From NCBI GenBank assembly GCA_016648135.1, contig JADDOH010024970.1, positions 1-64,000 on the forward strand: DNA of 64,000 bases, given 5' to 3'. Below are positions 44,700 to 57,867 of the stretch, one piece after another. The notes below the pieces were generated by a model. The model saw only the letters and a program-made list of their open reading frames with translations. It did not search any database and was not told the DNA's origin. Both the position numbers and the translations under genes were made by a program. The DNA comes from Agrypnia vestita. Taxonomy: Eukaryota; Arthropoda; Insecta; Trichoptera; Phryganeidae. The first letter of the stretch is position 1, and each line of letters begins with the position of its first letter.

Positions 44700-45330
44700 A
44701 TTATTAGGTGTGGAATCCAGGTTATGCAGTACACGAAAATAGAATTGAAAGCGTCCAAAACAGATTCCTAAGATACCTAGACCTCCGTTCATTTATATCT
44801 CATTTAAGCAATGAAGACTCTGCGAAGTTTGTTTTAACATGCAGACCCTAACTCGTCGAAGAAACATAGCTGACGCGGTGATGCTATTCAAAATAACACA
44901 CAATCTAGTTGAGAGTCCGGAACTTCTTCAACGAATATCTTACCACATCCCAACTCGCAATAACATACATTCACCTACTTTTCATCTCTTCTTTTGTAAG
45001 ACTAACTCAAAACAAAACTCCTTTATGTACAGATACACAAATTCATTTAACACAAACTATCACCACATTGACATTTTCAACTCAACAATAAGAAACATAA
45101 AATAAACAATATCTACACTACCGCACCCAAACTAATTACATTATATCTTCCCTTCTACTCCCGTCCCACATTCCCCTCCACCCTCTCCACTCGCTGTTAA
45201 AGTAAGTTAAAGTAAATTACTATATTCAGTGGAAAATTAGTAATTGGCATAATTTTAAAAACCATTATTTCATATTTGTTAAGATTGTTGATTTGCTGTT
45301 AATTTTCCCCAAAATAAAATAAATAAATTT
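44700..45330 (+). mobile_element. Jockey-like LINE 3' fragment
   Basis: Frames give VWNPGYAVHENRIESVQNRF LRYLDLR at 44709-44790, a typical C-terminal block of jockey-clade polymerases (WxPxxxxHxxxIExVQxxFLR). After a frame break come RRNIADAVMLFKITHNLVES and HHIDIFNSTIRNIK. It ends in an (AAATA)n tail near 45312-45330. Confidence 0.7.
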
Positions 45331-45479
45331 TATTGTCGAAACCTTTCTGACGTCGAGCGCAGTGTTGTTGTGTTAATTACCTATTAAATTGAGCATCTCT
45401 AAGTAACTTTTTGCGAAAAATATCGTGCCTTTGCAATGATTTTTTAAAATAATTAACAAGTGTTTCGGATTCAAAATCT

Positions 45480-45665
45480 GTAAGGTGAATTGTTGATTTT
45501 ATCGAACAGACCGCTGTAGACGTGGCATGACAAGATTAACCATATACTGGCAGATGGTCCCCTAAGAAGCCTCAACAACAAATATGTATGAATGTGGATG
45601 AGGCGAGAGTTGTATGTCATGACAGAAGAGTATCGCGCTCCGTCGAAATGGCGTGATGGTAAGTT
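45480..45665 (+). mobile_element. RTE-like LINE C-terminal tail
   Basis: One frame reads NVDEARVVCHDRRVSRSVEM followed by A and a stop. ARxVxHDRxxWRSV-type endings are common at the C-terminus of RTE/CR1-like element proteins in arthropods. The upstream part is broken. Confidence 0.5.
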
Positions 45666-47560
45666 GGTTAGTTAATTTGTTAGTAGTGAAACAGTGGAGA
45701 CGGAACAATCTTGTAGTGGTGAGTTTCGGCATTTCATCCATATTTCATTCCCCAAAAATTACTGTCCATTCGTTCTGTATTCACCCTTCCACATCTCCAT
45801 CCCGTCATCCTTTTCCTATTCCCGTAAATTAAAATTTATGTTTCCCGGCGATTTGCGTCAGGTACATATAAATGTCATGTACAGGATTTTTATATCTTAA
45901 TAAAATCCTTCTACTGAGTTTAACTTAAATTTAACTGCGCCAATAATGATACATTAATATAATAGCTTTTTGGGCAAGCGTCGTGGCTTTGTAGAGTAAA
46001 AGAATGTCCCGTTTTTTTTATGGATGTTTGTTTCTCATCGGAGATAAGCTCCGACAGCAAGTGAAGATGTACACGTGAAATATCAAAGAATATCTATGAA
46101 GGCACGGTGGGAGGTCCGCCTGATGCAGTGGTGAATATTCGACTCGATGATTTTTCTTCCTGCTCGTAATATATAGCCACATAAGATAAAAAACATTGCT
46201 TGATCTATACACGACCCGCTTACGTGAACACATAGCGCAATTCTTTTGTCGACTGGAAATTATTTGCATCATGGAATTAGGTCGAGTATGCACCATAAAC
46301 AAAAACATTATAGTGTCACATCAGCGCAAACCATATCACTATATTATATTACTAAATTCATTAATCTGAAACTAATAAAAATATAATTATAATAATCACT
46401 TCATTTCATTTTACTTAGATCAATATTATATGCATAATAAATAGATGGTTTGTTTTAGTATGTCTTTTTATTAAGTTCACGCGTAACGTAATTTTTATTT
46501 TATTATTAAATTAAAATATAACTGCGTTTTGTGTACTAACATACTCGTATATTGCAATCAATCTACATAATATAAAGTGGATTAAAAATATGCAGTTGAT
46601 TTATTGAAAATATACCAATGACAAGTCAATTTCAAATATTATTTTCGATGGCGCTGCGTTAGCGATAACACCATTATTCTCAGTGTTTAGACATTATATA
46701 ATATGACGTGACGTGTATTTAAGCCGGAGTTATTTCACGAACCTCCCCGCGAAGCCTTACTCGGAGGCAGTAGGCCAAAAATGTTTTCAAGCAGTTTGCG
46801 CTCAGATTCGCGATGTGAATGTATTGTCTTGCGGTCGGATTGCCACGGAATAAGGTTCCGTATCGTTAATACAAGGCAGCGTCTCTCAATATTTTTGAGT
46901 AAACAAAGGATTTATATTTAATTTCCCCAGAGCTGTATATTTTATGAAATTGTAAATTGTGTCAAATATTTCGGCAAATAAAATAAAAAATATTTTTAGA
47001 GGGATGAATATGTTCATTTATTTATTCGCCATAAGCGAGGAACGTTTAGCGGTTTGGTTCTGTCGATGCCTTTCATCAGCTGAAACTGGCAGGTGAAGAA
47101 AATAAATTAAAATAGATTAAAAGTGAACAGTATATTTTATTATGTTCTTTTAACCAAACTTCAACAACACACTGCGCGGTATGCGTGTCTGATACGTCAA
47201 CTGACGTCAAATGCGTTGTTACATTACTGTCTAAAGTGAAGCAATCATACGACTTTATCGCTTTCTAGCATACACATCGCTCACGCATGTGTCGAATTTT
47301 TTTTAAAATTCTTTATTGAAAATAAAATAAATACATGTTACAGTGATTTTATATGTTACATTTTTATACTTGTTTAACTGTTCCCTGAAAAGTTAAAAAT
47401 TCTGTTTGGGGACAGGAGTACAGTTCGCAAAATGTTAGAGCATGAATGATAAGTCAATAAATGAACAGTGTAGAGAATTATGAATACCATAAAACAAATA
47501 TTAGTGAATCAATTATTTTCAGAGTACGGTTATTTTTTAAATTTTAACTATTTTTGGTTT
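45666..47560. other. Intergenic DNA without recognised gene
   Basis: AT-rich, with GC-richer DNA at 46690-46860. The part near 46060-46170 shares words with 26.2 kb. A degenerate CTGATGA...AAACCGC arrangement on the minus strand at about 47048-47088 may be an old PLE end but lacks the GAAA core. Confidence 0.35.
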
Positions 47561-47967
47561 TGATTATGTATTATTCTATTTGTTTTATGTATTTATTGAA
47601 TAAAGTATATTTTTCTTCAGTTCTGAGATTCATTGGTAAATTATTGAAAAATTTACTACCTAGATAAGTGTAATGGTGTTGTGTGGCTGTTTTGTTGTAT
47701 TTGGGGATGTTTAAACATCGTATTATTTGCGCTCTTTGGCTATGAATATGGGAATTATGAGTTTGTGGAGTATTTATATTTTGTTGAATGAACTTCTCTT
47801 TATGTATCTTTAATATTGAAGTGTTTTTGTATATTGCCATGAATATCTGTCTAATGTTGGAACATTAATGTATTTGAAAAGTAAATCTGTAGGGAAGATA
47901 TTAGGTTTTTTAATATTATTTTGATAATTAATTAGAGCATGTAAATTACTTTTATAAAATATAATAT
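47561..47967 (-). mobile_element. LINE fragment abutting mariner 2
   Basis: The minus-strand frame 47571-47840 ends HHYTYLGSKFFNNLPMNLRT, the same C-terminal word as at 7.9 and 27.0 kb. Upstream, other frames carry NIFPTDLLFKYINVPTLDR, which parallels SIFPTREIFNIFNVL at 27.1 kb. The sequence stops at the TA target of mariner copy 2. Confidence 0.65.
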
Positions 47968-47969
47968 TA

Positions 47970-49250
47970 GGTCCTTACATATGAAATTGGGGTTTAGTAT
48001 GGGAGGAACATAAAGCCGATTTTTTTTTTATTATAATATATTTATTTAATCAAAGTATGTACCATTGCTATCTATGCACTTTTGCCATCTCATAGGTAGT
48101 TCATCGATCCCTTTACTAAAAAAACCATTCGGACGGGAATCAATAAAATCTTTGAAGGCGGTTTGGACTGCCCCATCGGAGTTGAATTTTTTCCTTTGCA
48201 AGAAGTTATCCAAATTTCGAAAAAAAAATGGTAATCTGTTGGGGCAAGGTCCGGAGAGTACGGTGGATGTCTTAGACATTCCAATTGAAGCTCCTCTAAT
48301 TTGGTAGCCGTCTGTTGTGCAGTGTGTGGTCTAGCGTTATCATGAAGCAGCAGTGGCCTAGAGCGATTAACCAGCCTCGGTTGTTTAGCAGCTAGCTTTT
48401 CCATCATGGTTTGCAGTTGCTGACAATAGACATCTGCCGTAATCGTCTGGCCAGATTTAAGAAAGCTGTAGTGAACGACACCAGCACTAGTCCACCAAAC
48501 GCTCACAAGTAACTTTTTTGGAGTCAATTTTCGCTTGGGCATGGTTTGGCTGGTTCGGCAGGGTTCAGCCATTGCGATGAGCACTTCCGATTATCGTACA
48601 GGATCCACTTTTCATCACAGGTAATGATTCGATTTAAAATCCCTTCATTATTGTGCCGGTTGAGTAATGCAACGCAGCAGTCAACGCGCTTTTGTTGATT
48701 TGCTTCACTCAATTCGTGAGGTACCCACCTTTCAAGCTTTTTCACCTTACCAATTTGCTTCAAGTGGATTAAAACAGTTTTATCACTAACACCGCAGCCT
48801 GCAGCTAACTCGGATGTGGTTTGCGATGGATCCGCTTCCACAATAGCCTTCAATTCTTCATTATCAACTTTGGTCTCCGGCCGTCCACGGGGCTTGTTCT
48901 GCAGGTCGAAATTTCCAGAACGAAAACGTTGGAACCAAAAACGCACTGTGTTTTCTTTTGCGGCACCGTCGCCATACACATCATTAATCCTTCGAGCCGT
49001 TTCTGCAGCACTGGTGCCACGGTGGAACTCGTACTCGTAAATATCGCGATATTTCAAGTTTTACATTTTGTAAACGAGTGATGCAAAGAAAAAAACAATT
49101 GAGGAAAAAACAAATGAATTATAATTTTCAAAACACAAATACATGAGTAAATAGCTGTATAAATTTGGATTTGGAATTCCTAACCAAAGAGAAGATATTT
49201 GAGATCAAATTTGCCAGTACGGCAAAACGCCAATTTCATATGTAAGGACC
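47970..49250 (-). mobile_element. Mariner transposon, copy 2 (1281 bp, inactivated)
   Basis: Flanked by TA (47968-47969 and 49251-49252). Terminal repeats begin GGTCCTTACATATGAAATTG at both ends. Nearly identical along its length to copy 1 at 34533-35816. Confidence 0.92.
48046..49066 (-). pseudogene. Mariner transposase, disrupted
   Basis: Same cecropia-like transposase as at 34612-35631. Three lesions are visible by comparison. Codon 2 is TAA instead of AAA (49061-49063). One G is lost from a GGGG run at about 48537, shifting the frame after the PAEPAKPC segment. An A run at 48220-48228 is 9 long instead of 7, shifting the frame inside the D-Y-H-F-F block of the third catalytic Asp. Between lesions the protein is almost unchanged and catalytic motifs TCDEKW and HDNARPHTA are still present. 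Inactivation is therefore recent. Confidence 0.9.
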
Positions 49251-49252
49251 TA

Positions 49253-49895
49253 ATATATACGAGAATAACACATTCCTTAAGTGCCATGATCAAAGATCGA
49301 CCTGTACTACGCTACAGCTGGCATAACGTTCATTCCTAATTTGAAAATATTTCTCTATATCGTACACAATTTTTTCACACATACGTTTAAGCGCACGCAT
49401 GTCCACCGCATTCAGTCTAATTTCATTTAACACATGAGAAAAACATGAAATATGACATACTGAAAATCTATCGGATCGCCCTCCATAAATCGGACATGGA
49501 AAAGGCGAATCTGAAAATATTTGCCATGAATATTTTGATAGCCACTGTAAGGGTGGTTTTACGAGAACAATAATGGCCTATTTGGGGTAGTATAGTCAGG
49601 TGCATTGTAATGAAATGAGGCTATTTTCATGGTACCTTTATACGAGCGAAGAGCCACGAAACCTATTCCCGTCTGGTTACGACAGAATTGGGAGAGTCTT
49701 TCAACTAGAGATATCATTGGATGATTTTGAAATATCAATAAATGTCAAGAATGATATTCAGATATTACGGAAAAAATACATTTACAAATACTTTGTAGAA
49801 TTTTCAATTATTTTCTAACGGCTTCTGTTAGCGGTACATGAAATTTCCATATGATTTGATTCACATTATCCGTTTTTAGCTCAGAGATTACTTCC
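49253..49895. other. Intergenic DNA without recognised gene
   Basis: AT-rich. A 72-codon frame at 49600-49818 is not supported. Confidence 0.4.
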
Positions 49896-50830
49896 CCCTT
49901 TTATGGCCCTACCAAACTCCACTCAGAATATGTATTAAAAAAGTACACCAGAATCTCACTAGCGAAAAGTGCGTTTAAATATTGTCACGGGATGCTAGGA
50001 ACAAAAGGAACTCTACATAATCAAAAGATTTTCTTACATTCTGGACATTTTAGAATGAACCAGAGATCGGTACAAAACGCGATACTATATATTCGCGATA
50101 CTTTTAGAAGTCGAGGCTCCTTTATATTGCTCGCTGCGAATTCAAAAGCCAGACAGTCAATATATCTATTCAAGAATATACATAATATTAGAAAATCTTA
50201 TTACTCGTGTATTGAGAACTCTTTACAAATCCTTGGTGCGAAGTAGACTCGAGAGCGGCTCTATGATTTAGGGACCACAAGAGCTTAGGTACTCTCTTAT
50301 GTAGAGAAGGTACAAAAAGAGTTTCTAAGATATGTCTACATGAGAGAGTACGTTCATTATCCTTGGCTTTACCCAACCGAGTTCCTCCAGGGTATGCTTG
50401 GCTACAATAGTTAGATATATAAGGAATGTGTATCTGATTACGCATTTTTATCGATTGTTGCGGTATAATCGATAATGCTGAAATCATGCGGAGCATTGGT
50501 TTGTATATTCCCGATAATTACCTTAGACAGTATCTACATAAATTGTTTCACATTCAAATATACAGGACCATACACAGGATATACACAAGACCTGCCGATG
50601 GGTATGCCTGTTGGAAGAGCCACAGCTATGCTGAACAATATCGCTTTGGGTATTGATATATTCCATGTGTCTGAAGGGGTTTCCCGAAGCAGGATTCTCC
50701 TACATCTTTGACAAGATTGTTATTTTTATTTTTAATTGTTATATATAATTATATCTTCATAATACGTATGCATAGAATTTATGTTTGTAATGTACATATT
50801 ATTGAATAAATAAATTGAATTGAATTGAAT
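49896..50830 (+). mobile_element. LINE 3' fragment
   Basis: In one broken frame at 50300-50420 the sequence reads KVQKEFLRYVYMREYVHYPW, then LYPTEFLQGMLGYNS, a C-terminal block of jockey/CR1-like polymerases (YPxLxPTxFLxGMxGYNSL). The 3' tail has GAATAAATAAATTGAATTG repeats at 50801-50830. Stops are frequent, so it is an old copy. Confidence 0.6.
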
Positions 50831-52699
50831 ATACATAGTTAATTGATTTGCGATGTATAGTTATGTAAAATAATTAATTGTATGTAAAAAAATATTGAAC
50901 TACTTATTGACTGCGATATTTTTATATTTTAATATTTATTATTTTTCATTATTAATTATAAATGAAGTGTATTATATTATATAATATTCAAATTTTCATA
51001 AAATACTCAAACATGTACTCTAATGTCACTATGTATTAAGTGTATTATATATATATTTTTTCTTCTTCAAAAATAGCAAACTAATTTTGTGATGACATTA
51101 TTAATATAATTAATTAAAGAAACTTAGTTTTAAGAACTTTTTTTATATTGAAAATGTCAATATGTTTCAAGGCTTATGGCCTCTACGTCGGGATACAATT
51201 ATATACTAATTATATACTTTATTATTTTTAATATAAAAAAGTAGTGAATACTTAGTTTATTTTATTAATTATATGAATTTATATATGTTTGATATTTTGT
51301 TGTTTGTACCTATACTTTCTCACTTGTTTATAACATTTACCAATTAAACATACATTTGTAATCTAATTGTTAAAGAAAATAATTGAATTGAATTGAAACT
51401 GAATTATGTGAAGTTCCTTTCCTTTCAATATCACCATTTTTTGAAACATTCATTTCCAGATATTTAAACAGGTGTACTTTCATATGTATAATATTCTTAA
51501 GAAAACATAAAGGGGAGTGTAATTTATTTCACACCCATAGGGTAGTTAAACATTCAGAGTGTGATGGGAAAGTATTAATTTTCACTTTGATTTTCCGATA
51601 TCACTACTCAGGAGTACATAAAAATTTAATATTTTGTTCACAGTAACGTTCTGAATATAAATACGGTATTATATTTTGCTTTGTCATGTGATAAGAACCA
51701 ACTTGTTGCTGTTTCGACAAAGGGTACCTATTTGAATTGTTCATGAATGATGATGTATATTTTAATAATTTATATGCTTTTGAAGTGCTTACAGGCATTT
51801 GTATAAGCTTAGCCGATAGCGTTGAAACACTTGTAAAACGCTTAAACTTGGTCAATAATGCCGAATGGATTTAGAGGTTTTACATAATAAATCTATTATA
51901 TAGGGGGCGGTAGGAACTTTGGTCATCAATGTAAACATCGATAGGGGAGCGCAGGGTATTCCCGTACAGCGGCTAATTCCGTACACATGGTTTTAGCCAA
52001 ACGCACAACAGCATAAAACACCTGCCCATGTCTAGCTCCAGTGTGTCGGTGATGAAACGTAGGTCTACCTGTCATACAAAATATGAAATGTCTACCTTAT
52101 GTACGAAAACTAAAACGTCACATTTTTTGTAATCATCGAATAGACGTTTTCACACCAAAATTACTAAATTAAACTGTTAGGAATGTACGAATTTTTTAAT
52201 TGAAAAATATTTATTTATTACTCTCGTATTTTCGGCCAGTGTGTAAGAGAGAGCAGAATATTGTACATCGCAGTTAAATCGAGCAAGAAAGAGTACGAAA
52301 ATACCATACATTTCATGTAGGACAGACATGGCGGATGCTTGGGTTTTGGCGAAGGCAAAAACAATACAGAAAGAGTACGGTAGAGTCGGGTAACACGTGT
52401 TAGACAATGACGAAGTGCATGCGACTGAAGCGAGCTGGCGACCGCGTCGTTGTATTCAGTTGCTAATGAAACGTCAGCGGAAGCGCACGCAAATTCTATT
52501 TGCCATGATTTTATAATAATTTACTAAAATAATGCAAATATGTAAGTTTACCTTACATAATTGTATAAAGGGACCTTTAAAAAGTCTTATCTTTATCGTA
52601 TATATGTATATTTTATCACATATTAAAAATTATGCCGATTTTTAATCAGGTAACGCTGTGTTACTCCACCGTCCCCAAAGTTTTTTTTAACACAGTCTT
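50831..52699. other. AT-rich intergenic DNA
   Basis: A second TTGAATTGAATTG-ending tail lies at about 51381-51398, probably another LINE 3' end. The 51900-52500 part is GC-richer but carries no recognised frame. Confidence 0.4.
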
Positions 52700-53393
52700 T
52701 TAAGGGGGGGGGGGGTAAGGTTAATTCGTACAAAAAAGGCATGTTTTTGTGAATTTTTTGTGACGACACAGTTAAAATCTCTTTATTAAAACCAATAATA
52801 CATTTGAACAATATTGTGTAAAATTTTCAAGAAGAAATATTAAAAAATACGGCAATGGCAGCAATTATTCGGACGTGAAAAAATAAAAATTAATAACAAA
52901 ATTGAAAAAAAGTCTCCAGCATTACCTCGTAAATTATGTACAGAAATAGTGTTCAAAATTTCAAAAGGATCGGTGCAGTAGTTTTGAAGTTATGATGGAC
53001 ACCGACTTTGAAAACGTGAGATGTGGGGAAAACGATTTAAAGTTTTGCACACTGTAAAATTCAATATAAAACTCAACACTTATTTTATGCTTACACATAA
53101 TCGCCATGTTCACACAGCAAAGAGCTTTCATCATCAGCATATTTTTGTCCTTGTCTATGCAAAACTCTTCCAATACAATAGCACGTCCGGTAGTCCTCAG
53201 GTGAGCGCGTCTCTTAGCTGCCCGAGCAGGTATAGAAAATCAGTCTGAGTATCGCTCAAATGTTCATAATTTTGTCAATTTTGCTCCGATTAACTTGAAA
53301 TTTTGACACAATATTCTTGCGATGTTATACATTCATTTAAAAAATTAAAAATAAAATGCAAAAACAAATTTAAGAACCTTACCCCCCCCTTAA
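52700..53393. mobile_element. TTAA-flanked MITE with G-tract ends (piggyBac-like)
   Basis: The left end is TTAA followed by 12 G and TAAGGTT. The right end, reverse complemented, is TTAA followed by 8 G and TAAGGTT. TTAA targets and short terminal repeats are typical of the piggyBac superfamily. The 694-bp element has no transposase. Confidence 0.6.
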
Positions 53394-53732
53394 GAGCTAG
53401 CGTTAGCCTTTACCATTCCCAGTGCTTCAGACAACAACATGCGCCATTCGGCCGGTGATCGTTATCTAGAGAGGGCGTTTGACGTTTCGCACGTTTCGTT
53501 TGTTTACGAAATCACCGGTTGATTTTTAAGCTGTACGTACATTTATCACAGTTACTTTGTAAAATAATATTGATTTTGGCGATCTTTGATAGCTTAACAT
53601 TAGACCTAATGTGCTTTAGCATTCAAAATTCCACATTTTATACAATTTTTTGTTAAAAATATTTCGGTTTCGGGTTTCGGGTGATACCGTACACAGTCAT
53701 GAAAAAATCAAAAAGGAGCTAAAAAGAAGCTA

Positions 53733-54025
53733 TAAATGAAGAATCTTATAAACGGAAGATTTTTAACTCTTCCAAAACCAATTTTGTTGATGATACTACA
53801 GCAGTGGTTCTTCGTGACGACGACGACAATGATAGAGTGTACTTCGATGAAGGATTTCTGGGCATAGCAAATGAGGTACGCACTATTTGTGGAGAATTTG
53901 GCAAGAATGATAAACTCCGGTATCGTTGCATAACCTGTGCTCAATGGGTGCATGCACTATGCGGGAGACAAAGAGGTCCCAGATGGTTACATCTATAGTT
54001 TTTGTAAACATAAATTAATGTACGT
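53733..54025 (+). pseudogene. Pogo/Tigger-like transposase C-terminal zinc-finger fragment
   Basis: The frame reads FLGIANEVRTICGEFGKNDK, LRYRCITCAQWVHALCG, then after a one-base shift GDKEVPDGYIYSFCKHK. The spacing of C, C, H, C and C residues fits the PHD-like zinc finger at the C-terminus of many insect pogo/Tigger-type DDE transposase proteins. The upstream DDE domain is absent. The acidic run DDDDND precedes the finger. Family assignment is from motif only. Confidence 0.5.
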
Positions 54026-56260
54026 TATTAGACTACCGCTGTATATATTTCCATATTTATAATTTTTTTAAATAAAAAGTGCCTATTTCTTAAAAAAAGA
54101 ATTTTAAAGATACTATCATAAAACCAATTAAAATGGCTGTGGAATTGTATCTCATTGAACGTTTAATGCTTTATAGTTATCACATAATTTCAACCTAAAT
54201 TTAAGTATACGGGAATATCCTCCTCTCCCCTACATAACTACATTTGTTTGATACTTTATATTTTAAGCAAACTCTAAGAAAGAGATTAAACTCTCATGGG
54301 ATGTTTTCGAGAAAACTCTCGGCTTTTGTAGTCCACTGTGTACTTAGTGATTCTTATAGATGACCATTGATTCTTCCGTTCCAGTTGAGTAATTTTACAT
54401 GTTTGTAATTTAATGAATTCTGTGTGTTTAATTTTTCAGAATATATCAAGATCATCATCATCATAAGCTTGACAGCTCTGGGTGGGCCTTGGCCAATCCA
54501 GAAGTCTCCTCCATTCTTGTCTGTCTGTTGCTTTTGTCTTCCAGTTTGTTATTGTTATTTTCAAAATATACAGTTGTAGGTATTTTTAATTTAATGTCTT
54601 CAACGCTTTTGTTTTATTGCTCTCAATCTCAAGTTTTTTTACAAAAAAAAATTACAAAAAATATATATGAATTAGACAAGAATCTATACAAAGATTGCTC
54701 TTTAACGTATCGAGTAATACGTTTTTCCATTAACAGTTTTAAAAATGCCCAATCATAAGTATTTTTTTAAAGAAACGAGGTATGCAGATTATTTATTTAT
54801 TATGAGTAGAAATTTAACATTCCTGTCATTTCGAGAATTCTAAGAATATTTATATTTTCTTACGCACTTGAGTTTGACACCGTCTATTATATACTGCGAC
54901 GCAATTCATGTTCATTTCATGTCAGATTTATGACAAAATTATGAGTGGAAAATGTTGAAGCAATAATGTCCTAATTTGACACATGAAATTCACTATAGAT
55001 ATATATTCGTTTTATAGAAATGAATATATAGATATATATTCATTTCTAGGTTAGAATATGGCTCAAGATAAGAATACGTTTTTGAAAATGATTACCTGGC
55101 AAACAGTGTTAATTTGATAACTGATTCACTACCTTGAACTATTTATAATATTAACAATGCGTATTTATGTATTTTTTATTTTATCAAAATATTAATTTAA
55201 AAGCTCAACTCTGGCTTACAATTTTTTTATTTTTTAAAAATATTTTTCTGATAACTATAATGACTCGGCTTATCATCCGATTTCGGCTTGATGTCGAGAT
55301 ACAGGACACCCTGTACATATATAGAACTTTACAATTGAATTGGTGAACTCTGCTTTGTGTAGAATGATCGCTTAAGTCAGCTCATACAGGTTGTAAGTAC
55401 TGGGCCATCATATAAAAATACATCCACAAATGTTTATCATATTCAGAGCTTCGTCTCTATACAACTTCTATAATGTGTCTTAATTAAGATCCGATCTATT
55501 CTGAAAATTTAAAAATCATTTTTTATACTCAATCTTTAACTTTGCAGTCGAGGATTCATAAAATATTGTTCAGTGGTGAAAAACTTTTAACTAAGATCTT
55601 TATGCGAGTTTAACTAACTTCTCCTCTCAGAGCAAACATTTAAAACGCTGGGGGTACTTAAACTTTTTAACCATAAGTGCTAGCAAGACGTGATAATGTT
55701 ATATGTGATATTTGAAGGAATTTAGTGAAATATCTTAGTATTTAAATAAAAAGATTTTATTATAAGATTCTGATTGTCTGTTGTAAAGGCGCACATAATA
55801 CTTTACAGGTAGATTTATGCCAAAATTATGAGTAGAAAATGTTGAAGCAATAATGTCCTAATTTGACAGATGGAATTCACCATAGAAAAGAAAAATATAA
55901 TGCACACAAAAAGTGTTGGGTTGAATAAAAAAAAAGTCATTTCTGCAAGTGACGTGCGCGCAGTTCTCGCGTCATATTGGACCTTTCGAAGAAACACGCT
56001 TTTATATGAAAAATTTACTTGTCCATTACGAAAAACTCGCAGATATATTGATGACTCAAAATTCACAGTTAGGGACGAGTTTTTCCTCGACTTGACTAGA
56101 TCTATGGAACAAATTTGATGGACGCAAACAAGTGAGATAAATTATGAATTGACATGATGTTGGATACGAAGTTACGGATGACGGATATCTTGTAAAACGT
56201 TGGACTATCGCATAGGTATGTAATTTATATCTGTATTCGTGAAATATAAGCAGTCTAATG
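54026..56260. other. AT-rich intergenic DNA with small repeats
   Basis: A roughly 75-bp segment (AAAATTATGAGTGGAAAATG, GAAGCAATAATGTCCTAATT) occurs at about 54937-55003 and again at 55823-55880. It resembles the arm tips of the 0.5-kb foldback family. A CACCCTGTAC word lies at 55308. No gene supported. Confidence 0.4.
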
Positions 56261-56268
56261 GTCTGTAG

Positions 56269-56866
56269 TAGTGATGGGTCTGCTCTGTACTCACTACTAC
56301 AATGTAGTACTACATTACATTGAAGTGCACACTTCACACGTTTTGAAGTGTAGCGCATACCACAAACTACAAACACTTATACACAAGTTATTGAAAGTAT
56401 GTACTTCAAATAGTACACTTCATTTCAAAGCGAACACTACAAAGTACACACACTTCAAAGTTATCGAAAGTATGAGAAACATACTTTAAATAGTACATTT
56501 TTAACGTGAAATTTTTGGGAAGTTAATGTAGCTAAACGAAGAAATATCTGGAAACTGTAACAACCCCCCCCCATGGTTCGAAATTTTTTTGTTTTTTTTT
56601 TAAGGTTGCCAAATGTTAATTTGAAGAAAATATCGTCATTTATTTTAAATATTTTTCCCGTTGAACATTTTTTTTAGCTCGCCAAATTACTTCATTTCTT
56701 CATTTCATTACTTCACATCATTTACTTCACTTCATTTCGTAGTACTACAATTACTTCACTTCATGTAGTTTTTACTACAATTGTAGTATACACTTTGTAG
56801 TCTGCAAACTGGTGAACGTGTGTGTGTTGTAGTCTTCATTTTGAAATGTAGTTTTTCCCTTCGCTA
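56269..56866. mobile_element. hAT-like MITE (598 bp)
   Basis: Ends TAGTGATGGG on the left and CCCTTCGCTA on the right are inverted. Flanks GTCTGTAG (56261-56268) and GTCAGTAG (56867-56874) form an 8-bp target duplication with one mismatch, as expected for hAT. The interior is made of many ACTTCA and TAGTACTAC words in both orientations. Non-coding. Confidence 0.7.
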
Positions 56867-56874
56867 GTCAGTAG

Positions 56875-57340
56875 GCATGTGCTGGAGTGTACAATATATT
56901 CATAAAATATTATAATATGTGGGGTATAAAAGACAGAAATATCCAAAAAACTAAAACATGTTTGAACCGGTTGTTTTGAAGCGGTCACCGGGGATTACTA
57001 TTTTAAAATGCCCCGAATTCTATATTTTATGTATCTTGCCCTTCCAAAATTATGATTCCTTTAAATTCTTGAATTCAGTTCATTATAAATTGGTAATCCT
57101 TGATGACTACATTATTTTTTTAGTTATATATATATATATATATATGAAGCATTCGTTTGCTTTAATATAAATCGCTAAAATGATTTAAAAAAAATTTCGT
57201 TCAAATTTATCAGTTATTTCATTTATAAGAGATCATTTCATCTGACTTTTATTGAAGCGAATTAATTTACAGTTGTATTTTTAATATTCACTTCAAAGTG
57301 ACCCAGCTACAGTAGCGAAACACATCGCAAAACACCCAGG
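56875..57340. other. AT-rich DNA with TA microsatellite
   Basis: A (TA)n run lies at about 57123-57144. The 57145-57270 part resembles the centre of the 0.5-kb foldback family (CATTCGTTTGCTTTAATA). No gene. Confidence 0.4.
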
Positions 57341-57470
57341 CTTGAGTAAATCGTACAGTTTTATTGTGACCCCACCGGGAATCTAGAACCGAACCCTCGG
57401 TGTGAGAAGTCAGTGTCATACCCACTGGGCTACGAAGGCCGCCAAAGATTCCTCTCCAAGCACAAGAGTA
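57341..57470 (-). mobile_element. tRNA-derived SINE (second family)
   Basis: On the minus strand an A box TAGCCCAGTGGG lies at 57421-57432 and a B box-like GGTTCTAGATTCC at 57378-57390, spaced as in a tRNA. The body differs from the SINEs at 1.5 and 10.2 kb. Confidence 0.6.
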
Positions 57471-57867
57471 GATAAGTATATATCTTTAAGGATATGTGCA
57501 GTGACAAAATGTATGTATTTATCTAAAGTTTTAATGGAGTAAAAAAATTATTAAACTGTGCATAATGTATTATTAAACAAATAAATACTAGGGCATTGTT
57601 GATTGAATATTTTCGACCCACAATTTAGGTGTAAATATTTCTGGAAGTATTCTTAAAATGACACAAACTAAATTACTTAATATATTAATAAATTTCCAAA
57701 ACAACGACGATGTTTATTTAAATTTAAAAAAATACTTAATTTTGAACTGACTCATTAAATGTCATTTTTTTCAATAATATTACAAAGTAAATGATTATCT
57801 TTAATTTATTAAAATTGTTGCAAATTCTGTCATTTTGTTTTTTTAATAGACTTTTTTGGTATTAATT

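Noticed and set aside
47048..47088. CTGATGA followed by AAACCGC on the minus strand
   Set aside because: Resembles a hammerhead but lacks the GAAA core and adjoining PLE protein; too degenerate to call.
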